64,000 nucleotides of DNA, taken from VBAS01 sp035318985. Its GTDB lineage: Bacteria > Bacteroidota > Bacteroidia > Chitinophagales > Chitinophagaceae. The notes beneath the pieces are model-generated. The model was given only the letters and a program-made list of their open reading frames with translations, had not been told where the DNA came from and ran no database searches. Location of the stretch: assembly GCA_035318985.1 (NCBI GenBank), contig DATHDP010000087.1:1-64000 (forward strand), read 5' to 3'. The stretch's first letter is position 1. Every line of letters starts with the position of its first letter. A program made the translations under genes and the position numbers. Shown piece by piece: positions 25,988 through 34,044 of the stretch.

Positions 25988-26980
25988 TTACTTGCTTTTA
26001 ATAATAAAAACGGCTGGAATCGGTCTCTGCCCTTCTTTATCTGATGTCTTAATTGTTTCCTTTCCATTTACCAGCATAAAACTGCTACCACCACCATCAA
26101 GATTCAATGCTTCCCAGCAACCAAGATCTTTTAGTATTTGAGCTTCTTGTCCAAGTGTTGCACCATGAGCAACTGTATTTCTCCCCTCAATCATTAAAAT
26201 AATAAGCTTACTATCTTTTGTATAGCCCATTACGGTTCGCGGATGTTTGTCTTCGATTGCTTTACCGGCAAATTTTAATTCCTCATTATTGGTGATTCTT
26301 ATTACTCCGTTTTGAAGAAGCACAGGGCCTCCCCCTACTGCCGTTTTCATTTTCCATCTGTCGTTTATACCACTTCGTTTTTCCCTTTTAGGCAGATGAA
26401 GAAGTTCCGGGGCAAACGAGAATTTGGATACCCGTGAAAAACTATCTTTTAATAGTTCAGGGTTTCTTTCAAAAGCTATAGGATATTTCAGTGTCGTATC
26501 TGCAAATAACCAGGCAATGTCAGCTTTCCTGCTCTTTGAAATACCGATTGCACTGCCGGTAGGATGACGATAAGTTAATGTATCTTTTCCATGTCCCGCT
26601 ATAGTATGTATGTTATATCCAACCATCTTTCCGTCTTTGATCACCACATTTAAATTTTTATTAGTAGCAAACGAAAAAAATGTACAATTAACAACAACCA
26701 GTGGCTGATCATTCCTTTGATAAAATTGTGTTGGAGTAAATCTTCTTCCAAGAGTTGTATCTGCTGTAAAATCTATTTTCTTGTCTTTTAGATCAGCTAT
26801 TAAATAATAAGCCCGGAAAGGTGCCGTGTCAATTGGCTCATTTGTAAAATAAACATGAACCGAAGAAGGTAATGGCTGATACAATGAATCAACATTTGTC
26901 CATTTGAGTTGCGCATTGACGACTACGGAATTAAAAATTAATAATGAATAATTAATAATTCTTTTTAGCTGAGAATTCAT
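25988..26980 (-). CDS. Phosphodiester glycosidase (NAGPA-like) family protein, exported
   Basis: 330 residues. A hydrophobic N-terminus ending in VNAQ looks like a signal peptide. The body has VNCTFFSFATNKNLNVVIKDG, YNIHTIAGHGK, and near the end RTVMGYTKDSKLIILMIEGR and LNLDGGGSSFM. The LDGGGSS block is the signature of the phosphodiester glycosidase (NAGPA, DUF2233) family, whose mammalian member removes N-acetylglucosamine from mannose-phosphate; bacterial substrates are mostly unknown. It starts 9 bp after the stop of the lectin/PKD gene and is probably cotranscribed with it. Flanking spacers are simple TAATT-rich sequence. Confidence 0.88.
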   Translation of the reverse strand: MNSQLKRIINYSLLIFNSVVVNAQLKWTNVDSLYQPLPSSVHVYFTNEPIDTAPFRAYYLIADLKDKKIDFTADTTLGRRFTPTQFYQRNDQPLVVVNCTFFSFATNKNLNVVIKDGKMVGYNIHTIAGHGKDTLTYRHPTGSAIGISKSRKADIAWLFADTTLKYPIAFERNPELLKDSFSRVSKFSFAPELLHLPKREKRSGINDRWKMKTAVGGGPVLLQNGVIRITNNEELKFAGKAIEDKHPRTVMGYTKDSKLIILMIEGRNTVAHGATLGQEAQILKDLGCWEALNLDGGGSSFMLVNGKETIKTSDKEGQRPIPAVFIIKSK

Positions 26981-26989
26981 AAATAAAAA

Positions 26990-28951
26990 TTATCGAATAA
27001 GTGTTGATACGCCTTTCATTTCATAAATTTTCCCTGCAATATCTTCCGCTTTTAACATCCAGGCATAAGTTCCCGTTTGCTGCTTCACTCCTTTTATTGT
27101 TCCATCCCAACCTTCACTTAAGCTAGTTGTAGAAAATACTTGCTGCCCCCAACGATTATAGATCCTGAAGTAATGAACTTTTTTAATTCCTATATATAAT
27201 CCTCTTAGATAATCATTTTTTCCATCGCTATTTGGGGTAAATCCAGTCGGCACATAAACAGCTGAACCTTTGAATACAGTGATCTTTACCGAATCTTTTG
27301 CGTCACATCCCTGCGAGGTCGTAACGGTTACAACATATGTAATATCATCCTGCAATACCGAAGTTGGATTCGATACCAGTGGATTGTTAAGTCCCGTTGA
27401 AGGCGACCATAAAAAAGATGGAGTTCCATTAAAGTTTCCTCCATACTCAACATGCAAAGGAAAAGGAATGTTCTTAAGTATTAACGTATCATTCGATGCT
27501 TTTGCAAATACACTGGCAACATTTATTATTTTATTATTAACGGCGGATACACAACCATTACTTGCCATTGCAGTGGTCCCCACATTAAAATTTCCACCGG
27601 GTGAATAACTATGCACAGGATTTTGTAATTGTGATGTGGTTCCATCTCCAAGATCCCAATTCCATTGTGTGATCGTTGTCAGGTTATCTGTTTGATTAGC
27701 AAAAAAATTAATTGGCTGATCAGCACAACCATCAGGTGCAGAAACATTAATAACCGGCGCTGGATTCACAATAAAAGTTTTTGTAACTGTATCAGATTCG
27801 CAACCAATATTTGTTTTTACAACAAGTTTTATTGTATGCGTGCCCGGTGTTGATGCAATAAGTACAGGTTGTTGATTGTTTGCCGTAACGAGTCCATCCA
27901 GCAGCCATGTCCATTGGTCAATTGTTCCATACATGTTTGTAGATCGATCAACTATCCGGGCCGGTTTGCCCATACAAGTATCAAAAACCTGGAAATCGGC
28001 TATTGGCTTAGAACCAATAGTAATATTTTTTTTTAATGTATCACTTATACAACCATCAAGACCTGTTATCACCTCCTTCACCTGGTATATTCCGGGAGAA
28101 GCATATAAATGCGGCGGAGGGTTTCGTAAAGTACTTGTTGTTCCATCACCAAAATCCCAATACCATGATTGTATGGGAGCAAATGAAACTGAATTATCAG
28201 TAAAAGTAATTGTAGCACTAAAGCAAGCACCATTTCCGCCAAAGTTTGTAGAAAAGTTCGGGTTCAACGCTGTACAAAACTGTTGCAAATTATTTGCGCC
28301 ACCTGTAGCTGCAGTAAATCCCCAGAAAACATTTGGGTCATTATTAAAAATTGTTGCTATTAAGTTCACTTGTGCTTCCACACGCAATTGACCATCAAAA
28401 TAAGCCCTCAACCAATGTGTAACAGGATCCCAGCTAATTCGGAACACATGCCACTGGCAATCCTCAATATTATCATTGCTTGCTGATGCTTGAATTGGTC
28501 CTGCAAGATCACTGCCGTGTGAAGGATTACCATTAGCCTGTATGCTTATATGATCATAAACAGGATCATTAAGATTTAAGTTTTGCCATGTATCTAAGCT
28601 GATCCCTATTGATGGAGTAATTCCCATAAAACCCATTCCCTCTCCTGTACTACCAATACTTGTACTTATTGGCTGAAGCATAAAAACGATACCATCGGCG
28701 CCATTTACATCCTGGCAACCAAGAAATACATTGAAAGAAAAATCAAATGGATTATTAAGATTTATTTTATTAGCATTCCATACACTGCCTGCCTGAGTGA
28801 ATGCTGCCGGTGTTAGTGTATAACAATTACAACTGTTCTGTGTAGCTGCACCATTTAAGATGTATTGAGAAAAAGAGGATACAGGGATCAATAACAACAA
28901 AAAATATAATGATGAAAGAAAGATCGCTTTGCTGAATTTCAAATTAATCAT
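26990..28951 (-). CDS. Secreted L-type-lectin and PKD protein with gliding-motility C-terminal domain
   Basis: About 653 residues from the ATG at 28951 (signal peptide through SSFSQ). A TATCTTTG (-7 type) at 28960-28967 lies upstream of this ATG and inside any longer frame, supporting the choice. Residues about 25-240 resemble L-type lectins (NNPFDFSFNVFLG, ADGIVFMLQ, ISLDTWQN, WHVFRISWDP, FTAATGG). Then come three PKD-like domains (WYWDFGDGTTS, WTWLLDG, WNWDLGDGTTS) and the CHU_C/TIGR04131 end (VYVPTGFTPNSDGKNDYLRG ... FRIYNRWGQQVF ... GWDGT), which directs proteins through type IX secretion. A surface carbohydrate-binding or adhesion protein. Confidence 0.92.
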   Translation of the reverse strand: MINLKFSKAIFLSSLYFLLLLIPVSSFSQYILNGAATQNSCNCYTLTPAAFTQAGSVWNANKINLNNPFDFSFNVFLGCQDVNGADGIVFMLQPISTSIGSTGEGMGFMGITPSIGISLDTWQNLNLNDPVYDHISIQANGNPSHGSDLAGPIQASASNDNIEDCQWHVFRISWDPVTHWLRAYFDGQLRVEAQVNLIATIFNNDPNVFWGFTAATGGANNLQQFCTALNPNFSTNFGGNGACFSATITFTDNSVSFAPIQSWYWDFGDGTTSTLRNPPPHLYASPGIYQVKEVITGLDGCISDTLKKNITIGSKPIADFQVFDTCMGKPARIVDRSTNMYGTIDQWTWLLDGLVTANNQQPVLIASTPGTHTIKLVVKTNIGCESDTVTKTFIVNPAPVINVSAPDGCADQPINFFANQTDNLTTITQWNWDLGDGTTSQLQNPVHSYSPGGNFNVGTTAMASNGCVSAVNNKIINVASVFAKASNDTLILKNIPFPLHVEYGGNFNGTPSFLWSPSTGLNNPLVSNPTSVLQDDITYVVTVTTSQGCDAKDSVKITVFKGSAVYVPTGFTPNSDGKNDYLRGLYIGIKKVHYFRIYNRWGQQVFSTTSLSEGWDGTIKGVKQQTGTYAWMLKAEDIAGKIYEMKGVSTLIR

Positions 28952-29025
28952 GGGTGCCCCAAAGATAACAGAAGCTCTGCAAAGCATAATGTCTTAAAGA
29001 GATCTGGACGGCTTAATGAAATGAG

Positions 29026-29925
29026 TTAATTTTTTTTCGGTATCGGTCCGCTAAGAAATTTTTCGATCATTGAAATAGTGGCTGTAATTAGAGGTGTATC
29101 CTGCGGTGTAGTTATTTCTCCTATGTATTCCCCGTGAGCTCCGGGAAGGATCGCAAGTTGCCCATGAGGCAATAAGCGATACATTTCAACTGCATGCTCT
29201 GGAAGAACGACATCTTCAGTACCAATTATTATAAATGCAGGAGCATTGATGGCTTTTATATCACCTTCATTCATGTCTTTAAAGGACTGCATCCTTGTAA
29301 CATCTCTTTTATACATTGCATAAAGAGCATCTTTATCAGGGTTTATTTGACTGTAGGCATCCTTGAGTGGCTGCGGCATCTGTTCAAATGTTGCATGTGC
29401 CATCATTTCCCAGAACCAGGGTTGAGCACCGCTTTTATTAAACATTGTTGATGCTACGATGATCCTATTTACCAATTCAGGATGTCGGATAGCAATTTCA
29501 AGGGTCGTGCTGGCACCATTACTGAATCCGAAAATATCTGCTTTATCAATATTAAGTTGTTTTAGCAGCTCTGCTATATCATCAGCATCCTGCTCAAAGC
29601 TCAAAGGCCTGTCTATATCAGCAGTATGTCCGTGAGCTTGCATTTCAACGGCAATAACCTTATGTTTTTTTGCAAAAGAATCCAGTACCCGGCCAAATGT
29701 GGTTTGAATAGTTGAGCCTCCTCCATGAATTAAAACCAATGGTGTGCCTGTTCCGTGTATTTCATAATACATTTTAAGTCCATTCACGTTAGCATAGCCA
29801 CTAATGCTTTCCTGCTTTTTTTCATTGTTACTTGTTGAAGGAGCGGTCATTGCTTTGTTATTTGAATTGCTGCAGCCCGAATTGAGCAAAGCTGTAAGCA
29901 TTATTAAAATTATTACACGGGGCAT
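29026..29925 (-). CDS. Alpha/beta-hydrolase lipoprotein
   Basis: 299 residues. The signal peptide ends in LLNSGC, a lipobox, and is followed by a Ser/Asn-rich linker. The hydrolase core shows LVLIHGGGST (oxyanion region), the nucleophile elbow GFSNGA, GTEDVVLPEHA (acid) and LPGAHGEY (His), so a catalytic triad is present. Such proteins act on esters or lactones outside the inner membrane; the substrate is unknown. It stands alone on the minus strand between the lectin/PKD gene and the ArsR operon. Confidence 0.9.
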   Translation of the reverse strand: MPRVIILIMLTALLNSGCSNSNNKAMTAPSTSNNEKKQESISGYANVNGLKMYYEIHGTGTPLVLIHGGGSTIQTTFGRVLDSFAKKHKVIAVEMQAHGHTADIDRPLSFEQDADDIAELLKQLNIDKADIFGFSNGASTTLEIAIRHPELVNRIIVASTMFNKSGAQPWFWEMMAHATFEQMPQPLKDAYSQINPDKDALYAMYKRDVTRMQSFKDMNEGDIKAINAPAFIIIGTEDVVLPEHAVEMYRLLPHGQLAILPGAHGEYIGEITTPQDTPLITATISMIEKFLSGPIPKKN

Positions 29926-30017
29926 TGGTAAAAAAGTTTTTTGAAACCTAATTCAACTTATCCATTTTGTATTCTTTTCTCAAGACATGAACATAAAAGA
30001 AAAAACTATTGACTTCT

Positions 30018-30461
30018 TCAGCTATTTGCTTTCTCAACAAACTCTCTCAAGCCTGTACCGATAATATGATTCCAGCCTTCCATAAAATTCTCTTTGGCAA
30101 AATCCTTATTGGCAGTAACAGGAAATGATTCAAGTCCTTTATGGGTAAGTTTTACTTTTGTTTTGTTTCCTTCCGGAAATAATTCAAATGTTACAAATGA
30201 ATTCCCCTCATACCCATCATACCGCCAACTATAAGTAAGTTTTTTCTTTGGAATTACTTCAATCACCTTGCACAGGTGTAAAAATTTTTCTCCTTGTTTT
30301 CCTTCTCCATAAAATTGAAATTCAAATCCCGGTTCTGGTTTAAATTCAGCAAGGTCAAAATACCATTTCTTCATTTCATCCTTATCAGTAATTGCATTCC
30401 ATACTTTTTCTATTGGAGCATTATAGGTTCTTTCTACAATTATCGGCTGATCTTCTTTCAT
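30018..30461 (-). CDS. SRPBCC (AHSA1-like) protein
   Basis: 147 residues of one START-like fold: IVERTYNAPIEKVWNAITDKDEMKKWYFDL at the N-terminus, a TYSWRYDGYEGNSFVTFELF middle, and FMEGWNHIIGTGLREFVE at the end, the pattern of the 'activator of Hsp90 ATPase' AHSA1 group. In bacteria these small hydrophobic-pocket proteins are often encoded next to ArsR regulators, as here. Third gene of the ArsR operon, 16 bp after the SRPBCC-VOC fusion. Ligand unknown. Confidence 0.9.
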   Translation of the reverse strand: MKEDQPIIVERTYNAPIEKVWNAITDKDEMKKWYFDLAEFKPEPGFEFQFYGEGKQGEKFLHLCKVIEVIPKKKLTYSWRYDGYEGNSFVTFELFPEGNKTKVKLTHKGLESFPVTANKDFAKENFMEGWNHIIGTGLREFVEKANS

Positions 30462-30477
30462 AATATTTTTAGTTATT

Positions 30478-31401
30478 TCATTTTTGAATGAAATTGAACA
30501 TCCAATTTATTCCATACTTGTCAGTGCATTCGCCAAAATAAGCACCAAAGAACATATCTTCTAACGGCATAGTTATGACCCCTCCTTCGGAAAGTGCATC
30601 AAATAATCTTTTCGTTTCTTTTCTCGTTTCAGGTTCAAGGCAAATGTGCATATTATTTCCTTGCGTTAATGTAAATCCCATTTCACTTGGAGCATCAGTT
30701 GCCATCAAAACATGGCCGCCGACTATCGGTAATTCAACGTGCAAAATCATATTTTTTATAATGTCAGAAACAGGTGGATGCCCTGCTTCGGCTGGTATAT
30801 CACCGAACCTCTGGATACCTTTGCCACTGAATTCTGTTTTAAAAATTTTTTTATAAAAATTGAATGCCTCTTCTGTCTTTCCTGGAAAATTAAGATAAGT
30901 TGTTACCCTGGCATTTATATTTGTTCTAAGTTGATTTCGGATTGAGAACTGGGCCTTCAGGTAATCCTGCAGTTTTACAATATTCTGCTTTAATCCCTCA
31001 TCAGCCTTAAATGTTTTTACAACCCTTTCAAATTGTTCTTTTGTTTCAAATAGCATATTCCACGTAAGCAAGGTCTTACCATTTTTTTCTTCAAAAGTAA
31101 TAGTGGCAATAAATTTTGGACTCACATGTTCAAATACTATGCGTTCAGGTTTTATTATTTCCTTATAGATACTTTTGTTTTTATAATCTGTGCCATCAGG
31201 GCCATGCATAATAAAATCCCACTCACCTCCCGGTTTTACGTCCATTGAAAAAATGGTGTTAGTAAAACCAGTAGGTCCCCACCAGTTTTTTATGTGTTCA
31301 GCTTTTGTCCATACTTCCCATACCAATTCTCTTGGGGCATTCAGTAAACGGGAGATCGTAAGTTCTCTTTCTGCAGTATTACTTTCTTTTTCTCGTAACA
31401 T
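30478..31401 (-). CDS. SRPBCC-VOC fusion protein
   Basis: 307 residues with two domains that are usually separate. Residues 1-147 are AHSA1-like (LLNAPRELVWEVWTKAEHIK, WWGPTGFTNTI, LTWNMLFETKEQFERVVKTF). Residues about 165-307 are a PhnB-like VOC unit (RVTTYLNFPGKTEEAFNFYK ... MFFGAYFGECTDKYGINWMF). The linker (about 148-165, FSIRNQLRTNIN) is encoded by bases containing GATTTCGGATTG, shared with the intergenic repeats near 47.1 and 63.0 kb, so the fusion may have arisen when a repeat removed a stop codon. It overlaps the arsR 3' end by 23 bp. Roles of both halves are unknown. Confidence 0.9.
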   Translation of the reverse strand: MLREKESNTAERELTISRLLNAPRELVWEVWTKAEHIKNWWGPTGFTNTIFSMDVKPGGEWDFIMHGPDGTDYKNKSIYKEIIKPERIVFEHVSPKFIATITFEEKNGKTLLTWNMLFETKEQFERVVKTFKADEGLKQNIVKLQDYLKAQFSIRNQLRTNINARVTTYLNFPGKTEEAFNFYKKIFKTEFSGKGIQRFGDIPAEAGHPPVSDIIKNMILHVELPIVGGHVLMATDAPSEMGFTLTQGNNMHICLEPETRKETKRLFDALSEGGVITMPLEDMFFGAYFGECTDKYGINWMFNFIQK

Positions 31402-31726
31402 GACGTTTATTTTTTGAAGTTTGTAATTGGTTTAAATAATTTTCAAGAGCATCTAGTTTTTGTTCCCAGAACTCCCTGTATTGCTCAACCCACACCGAAA
31501 TCTCATTTAGTTTTTTAAGGTTTGCTTCGCAATGCCGTTCTCTTCCCTTTTGGTTAATAACGATTAACCCGCATTCAGTTAAAATTTTTATATGCTTGGA
31601 AATAGCCGGACGGCTGATATGAAATTTTTCTGCGACAGAATTCAGATTTAAAGTTTCATGGGCGATCATGTTAATGATCTCTCTTCTTGTAGGATCAGCG
31701 ATTGCCTGGAACACATCTCGTCTCAT
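31379..31726 (-). CDS. ArsR-family transcriptional regulator
   Basis: About 115 residues from the ATG at 31726. Winged-helix ArsR repressor: FQAIADPTRREIINMIAHE, then LNLNSVAEKFHISRPAISKH with the recognition helix, and a GRERHCEANLKKL wing. No metal-binding CxC pair is seen in the recognition region, so it belongs to the non-metal group often linked to AHSA1/SRPBCC proteins. The longer frame to 31759 would run through the operator, so the inner start is preferred. First gene of a three-gene operon (arsR, SRPBCC-VOC fusion, SRPBCC). Its promoter carries two matching dyads, suggesting autorepression. Confidence 0.92.
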   Translation of the reverse strand: MRRDVFQAIADPTRREIINMIAHETLNLNSVAEKFHISRPAISKHIKILTECGLIVINQKGRERHCEANLKKLNEISVWVEQYREFWEQKLDALENYLNQLQTSKNKRHVTRKRK

Positions 31727-31739
31727 TAAAATTGTTTTA

Positions 31740-31788
31740 GTAACCGATCGGTTACACAAATTTATATGAAACCTTTTGGTTACACAAA
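31740..31788 (-). promoter_or_regulatory. arsR promoter with two dyad operators
   Basis: On the minus strand TTTG (31785-31788), 20 nt, then TAAATTTG (31757-31764) make a full Bacteroidota promoter. Two similar sites overlap it: GTAACCGATCGGTTACAC at 31740-31757, whose first 16 bp are a perfect palindrome, lies over the expected start of transcription, and GAAACCTTTTGGTTACAC at 31768-31785 fills the spacer between the two boxes. Their centres are 28 bp apart. Binding there would block RNA polymerase, so this looks like an ArsR autorepression operator. Confidence 0.75.
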
Positions 31789-31843
31789 ATTTTTCTCTGA
31801 TTTTTTTAAAAAATATTTGGATTGAGACAAGGGAGCTCAGAAT

Positions 31844-32053
31844 TTAATTGAGAACACTACAATGAAAACCAGCGTTGGAAACAAGAAGTTCTATTTCGCT
31901 GGTTGAAACTGAGTCTCCCCCTACACGAAGAATATTGTCACAATCATGCAGATCAAAATTGACTGAATAGCAAGGAAAATGCAGTTTGAGAAGGGCTATA
32001 ATTTTTTCAGCCTGCGAATGTTCGGTAACATTTGTTTTAAAAATCTCCACCAT
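31844..32053 (-). CDS. Small protein of about 69 residues, HMA-like pattern
   Basis: 69 residues: MVEIFKTNVTEHSQAEKIIA at the start, then CYSVNFDLHDCDNILRV and VSTSEIELLVSNAGFHCSVL. The strand-helix-strand-strand-helix-strand order resembles a heavy-metal-associated (ferredoxin-like) fold without a CxxC motif. It starts 6 bp after the DUF1801 gene and closes a seven-gene minus-strand run. Codon use looks coding and the reading is consistent with a real gene; the role is unknown. Confidence 0.7.
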   Translation of the reverse strand: MVEIFKTNVTEHSQAEKIIALLKLHFPCYSVNFDLHDCDNILRVGGDSVSTSEIELLVSNAGFHCSVLN

Positions 32054-32059
32054 ACCAAA

Positions 32060-32452
32060 TCATTTCTTACCATTACTTTTTTTAAGGGAAAGTTTTTCTT
32101 CGTTTTGTTTAACCCTGAATTTTACGATCTTACTTATTACGTCATAAGGTATGGGCCGGTCATGTGGAAATTGTACAGATCCTTTTGCACTCTTGAACGA
32201 AGACAGTTTTTTATAGAACTCCAATACACCTCCGGCTCCCGGGTAGAACCCAATATGGTTTTTATAAGCAGCAAAATAAACAAGCATTCCAAAATACTTG
32301 TAGCCAGGCATCTGGTAACTGATCAATTCATCTGCTTTTGGTGCAGCAGCTTTAATTGTTTTTCGAAGTTGCTGCATTCTTTTTTTGACATCCGCTGGAA
32401 AAGCACCAATGTATTGATCAACAGTTTCAGGAACTACTTTAGCTTTTTCCAT
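32060..32452 (-). CDS. DUF1801 family protein
   Basis: 130 residues: TVDQYIGAFPADVKKRMQQL, then AAPKADELISYQMPGYKYFG, IGFYPGAGGVLEFYKK and SVQFPHDRPIPYDVISKIVK, the standard blocks of DUF1801. Some members are annotated as iron-chaperone-like (YdhG) proteins, but the activity is not well established. Lys-rich tail. Between the DoxX-like gene (38 bp) and the 69-residue gene (6 bp) in one run. Confidence 0.9.
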   Translation of the reverse strand: MEKAKVVPETVDQYIGAFPADVKKRMQQLRKTIKAAAPKADELISYQMPGYKYFGMLVYFAAYKNHIGFYPGAGGVLEFYKKLSSFKSAKGSVQFPHDRPIPYDVISKIVKFRVKQNEEKLSLKKSNGKK

Positions 32453-32490
32453 AAATTATTTTTTTAACCTGGCACTAATTCATTGACAAG

Positions 32491-32880
32491 TTATTTTGCC
32501 ATGTTTAATTTTTTCTTCCAGAAAATGTATGACAATATTCCAGGCACAATCCACATTAGTATTCCTAACATTGCGGGGTCAATATTGCCTTTTGAAGCAG
32601 CTATTCCTGAATAAGTAGCTCCTGCAAGATCAAAAAACAATCCTGCATAAGCCCATTCTTTAATTGCTTTATTTAAACCCGGAATTAAAATTACGACAGC
32701 ACCGATAATCTTTGCCCAGCTTATAAACTGTATAAAATAAATAGGATATCCAAGGCCGGTATGAAATATATCAATGACCTGTTGAGTTGGACCAATTCCG
32801 CCAACAGAAGAAAAGATCATCAGTCCCGCAAATATGATGGTGAATATCCAATAAAGGATGTTTGTTGTTTTAGCTGTCAT
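32491..32880 (-). CDS. DoxX-like membrane protein
   Basis: 129 residues with four membrane spans. The order LYWIFTIIFAGLMIFSSVGG, GYPIYFIQFISWAKIIGAVV, YAGLFFDLAGATYSGIA and WIVPGILSYIFWKKKL matches the DoxX_2 group of small quinone- or redox-linked membrane proteins. The exact role of such stand-alone members is unknown. Part of the seven-gene run, 49 bp after the SRPBCC gene. Confidence 0.88.
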   Translation of the reverse strand: MTAKTTNILYWIFTIIFAGLMIFSSVGGIGPTQQVIDIFHTGLGYPIYFIQFISWAKIIGAVVILIPGLNKAIKEWAYAGLFFDLAGATYSGIAASKGNIDPAMLGILMWIVPGILSYIFWKKKLNMAK

Positions 32881-32929
32881 GATCGTTAGTTTTGGTTTTC
32901 AAAAAAATTTTTGATGCAGGTGTTTTATT

Positions 32930-33361
32930 TTAAATTGATTCTGTATATTTTTTAAAATTATCAAGGATCGCCTGCCACCCACCTCTTTGCATCTCGACTG
33001 AGTTCGTAGTTTCGGCATCAAAGGTTTCAACAATTTTAGTTTGATCACCAGAAGGAGAAAATGTTACATGGACCTTTCTGCCATCGCCCATTGTATATTC
33101 GATCAGCTCATTCTTTTTTACATTGTCATAAACTCCTCCGAAATCAAAACCAAAACTGCCGTCTTTAGCCTCCATTCGTGTACTGAACGTACCACCTGTT
33201 CTCAGATCATTTTCTGCTTTGGGTGCATGCCAATCCTCTGAAGCAGCACACCAATTTTTAATATGTTGTGGTTCACTCCAGGATTTCCAAACTTTTGCCA
33301 CTGGCGCATTTACAGTTGTTTCTACTGTAATTTTTGTTGGAGTGTTAGTAGTTGTTTCCAT
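32930..33361 (-). CDS. SRPBCC (AHSA1-like) protein
   Basis: 143 residues of START-like fold: ITVETTVNAPVAKVWKSWSE, PQHIKNWCAASEDWHAPKAE, GGTFSTRMEAKDGSFGFDFG and the final MQRGGWQAILDNFKKY. It is the third SRPBCC unit within 3.4 kb. These proteins bind hydrophobic ligands or act on protein partners; none is predictable here. Lies between the DUF4287 gene (25 bp) and the DoxX-like gene (49 bp) on one strand. Confidence 0.9.
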   Translation of the reverse strand: METTTNTPTKITVETTVNAPVAKVWKSWSEPQHIKNWCAASEDWHAPKAENDLRTGGTFSTRMEAKDGSFGFDFGGVYDNVKKNELIEYTMGDGRKVHVTFSPSGDQTKIVETFDAETTNSVEMQRGGWQAILDNFKKYTESI

Positions 33362-33386
33362 TTTATTAATTTTTAAAATTTATAAA

Positions 33387-33614
33387 TTAATCTCCTTGTT
33401 TTTTTATTCCTTTAAATAATGCAAAGATCGCCATGGAATGCCCATGTCCAAGAGCAAAATCTTTTTTTAGCCATGCAACAATTTCTCCTGCCTTTTCTCC
33501 TTCACTCAATTTACCATTTTTTAAAAAACCTTTTCGCTCTGCCAGTTTTTTAAAATCATCCGGCGACTTGCCGGTTTTCGTTTTGATATTATCAAGATAA
33601 GCCTGGAATGACAT
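33387..33614 (-). CDS. DUF4287 family protein
   Basis: 75 residues: MSFQAYLDNIKTKTGKSPDD, KLAERKGFLKNG, GEIVAWLKKDFALGHGHSMA. This is a full-length DUF4287 protein, a small helical family common in soil bacteria. In other genomes it is often fused or adjacent to AHSA1/SRPBCC or DUF5655 domains; here it directly precedes an SRPBCC gene and follows a VOC gene by 4 bp. No activity is known. Confidence 0.92.
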   Translation of the reverse strand: MSFQAYLDNIKTKTGKSPDDFKKLAERKGFLKNGKLSEGEKAGEIVAWLKKDFALGHGHSMAIFALFKGIKKQGD

Positions 33615-33618
33615 AGTA

Positions 33619-34026
33619 TTAATTTTTAGAATAGTTAAACATCCAGTTTACCCCAAATTTATCAATAAGAACTCCAAAAGTTGCCCCCCAGAAAGATTGA
33701 TGCAATGGCTCAATAATCTTGCCACCTGAAGAAAGATTATTGAAAAATGAATTGACTTCTTCAGTACTACTGCAGTTTATACATAGATTAATAGAATTCC
33801 CTTTCACAATATTATTCCCCATCATATCCGATGCCATCAATACAAGATTTTCTTTTGTCAGGCTACTATGCAGGATCTTTGCTCCCATTTCCGAAGGGAC
33901 CCTGGCCGCCATTGGTGATTCTGAAATTTTTTGCATTACCAATTCACCACCCAGGCATAGTTGGTAAAAGGTCATTGCTTCCCGGCACTGGCCATTAAAG
34001 TTTAAATAAGCATTTATATATGTCAT
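33619..34026 (-). CDS. VOC-family protein (PhnB-like)
   Basis: 135 residues: INAYLNFNGQCREAMTFYQL, HSSLTKENLVLMASDMM, GNSINLCINCSS and FWGATFGVLIDKFGVNWMFN. Close in pattern to the VOC proteins at 4870-5292 and the C-terminal half of the fusion at 30478-31401, with the same HSSL and NWMFN ends. Second gene of the seven-gene run after the GyrI-like gene (18 bp). Substrate unknown. Confidence 0.9.
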   Translation of the reverse strand: MTYINAYLNFNGQCREAMTFYQLCLGGELVMQKISESPMAARVPSEMGAKILHSSLTKENLVLMASDMMGNNIVKGNSINLCINCSSTEEVNSFFNNLSSGGKIIEPLHQSFWGATFGVLIDKFGVNWMFNYSKN

Positions 34027-34044
34027 TATCTTTTAATTAATTTT

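Noticed and set aside
27270..28391. Long plus-strand frames (up to 171 codons) opposite the lectin-PKD gene
   Set aside because: Antisense shadows of a gene with clear signal peptide, PKD motifs and secretion domain.
31979..32467. 162-codon plus-strand frame
   Set aside because: Runs opposite DUF1801 and the 69-residue gene; its residues are Phe/Ser-rich with no domain, as antisense of AT-rich genes gives.
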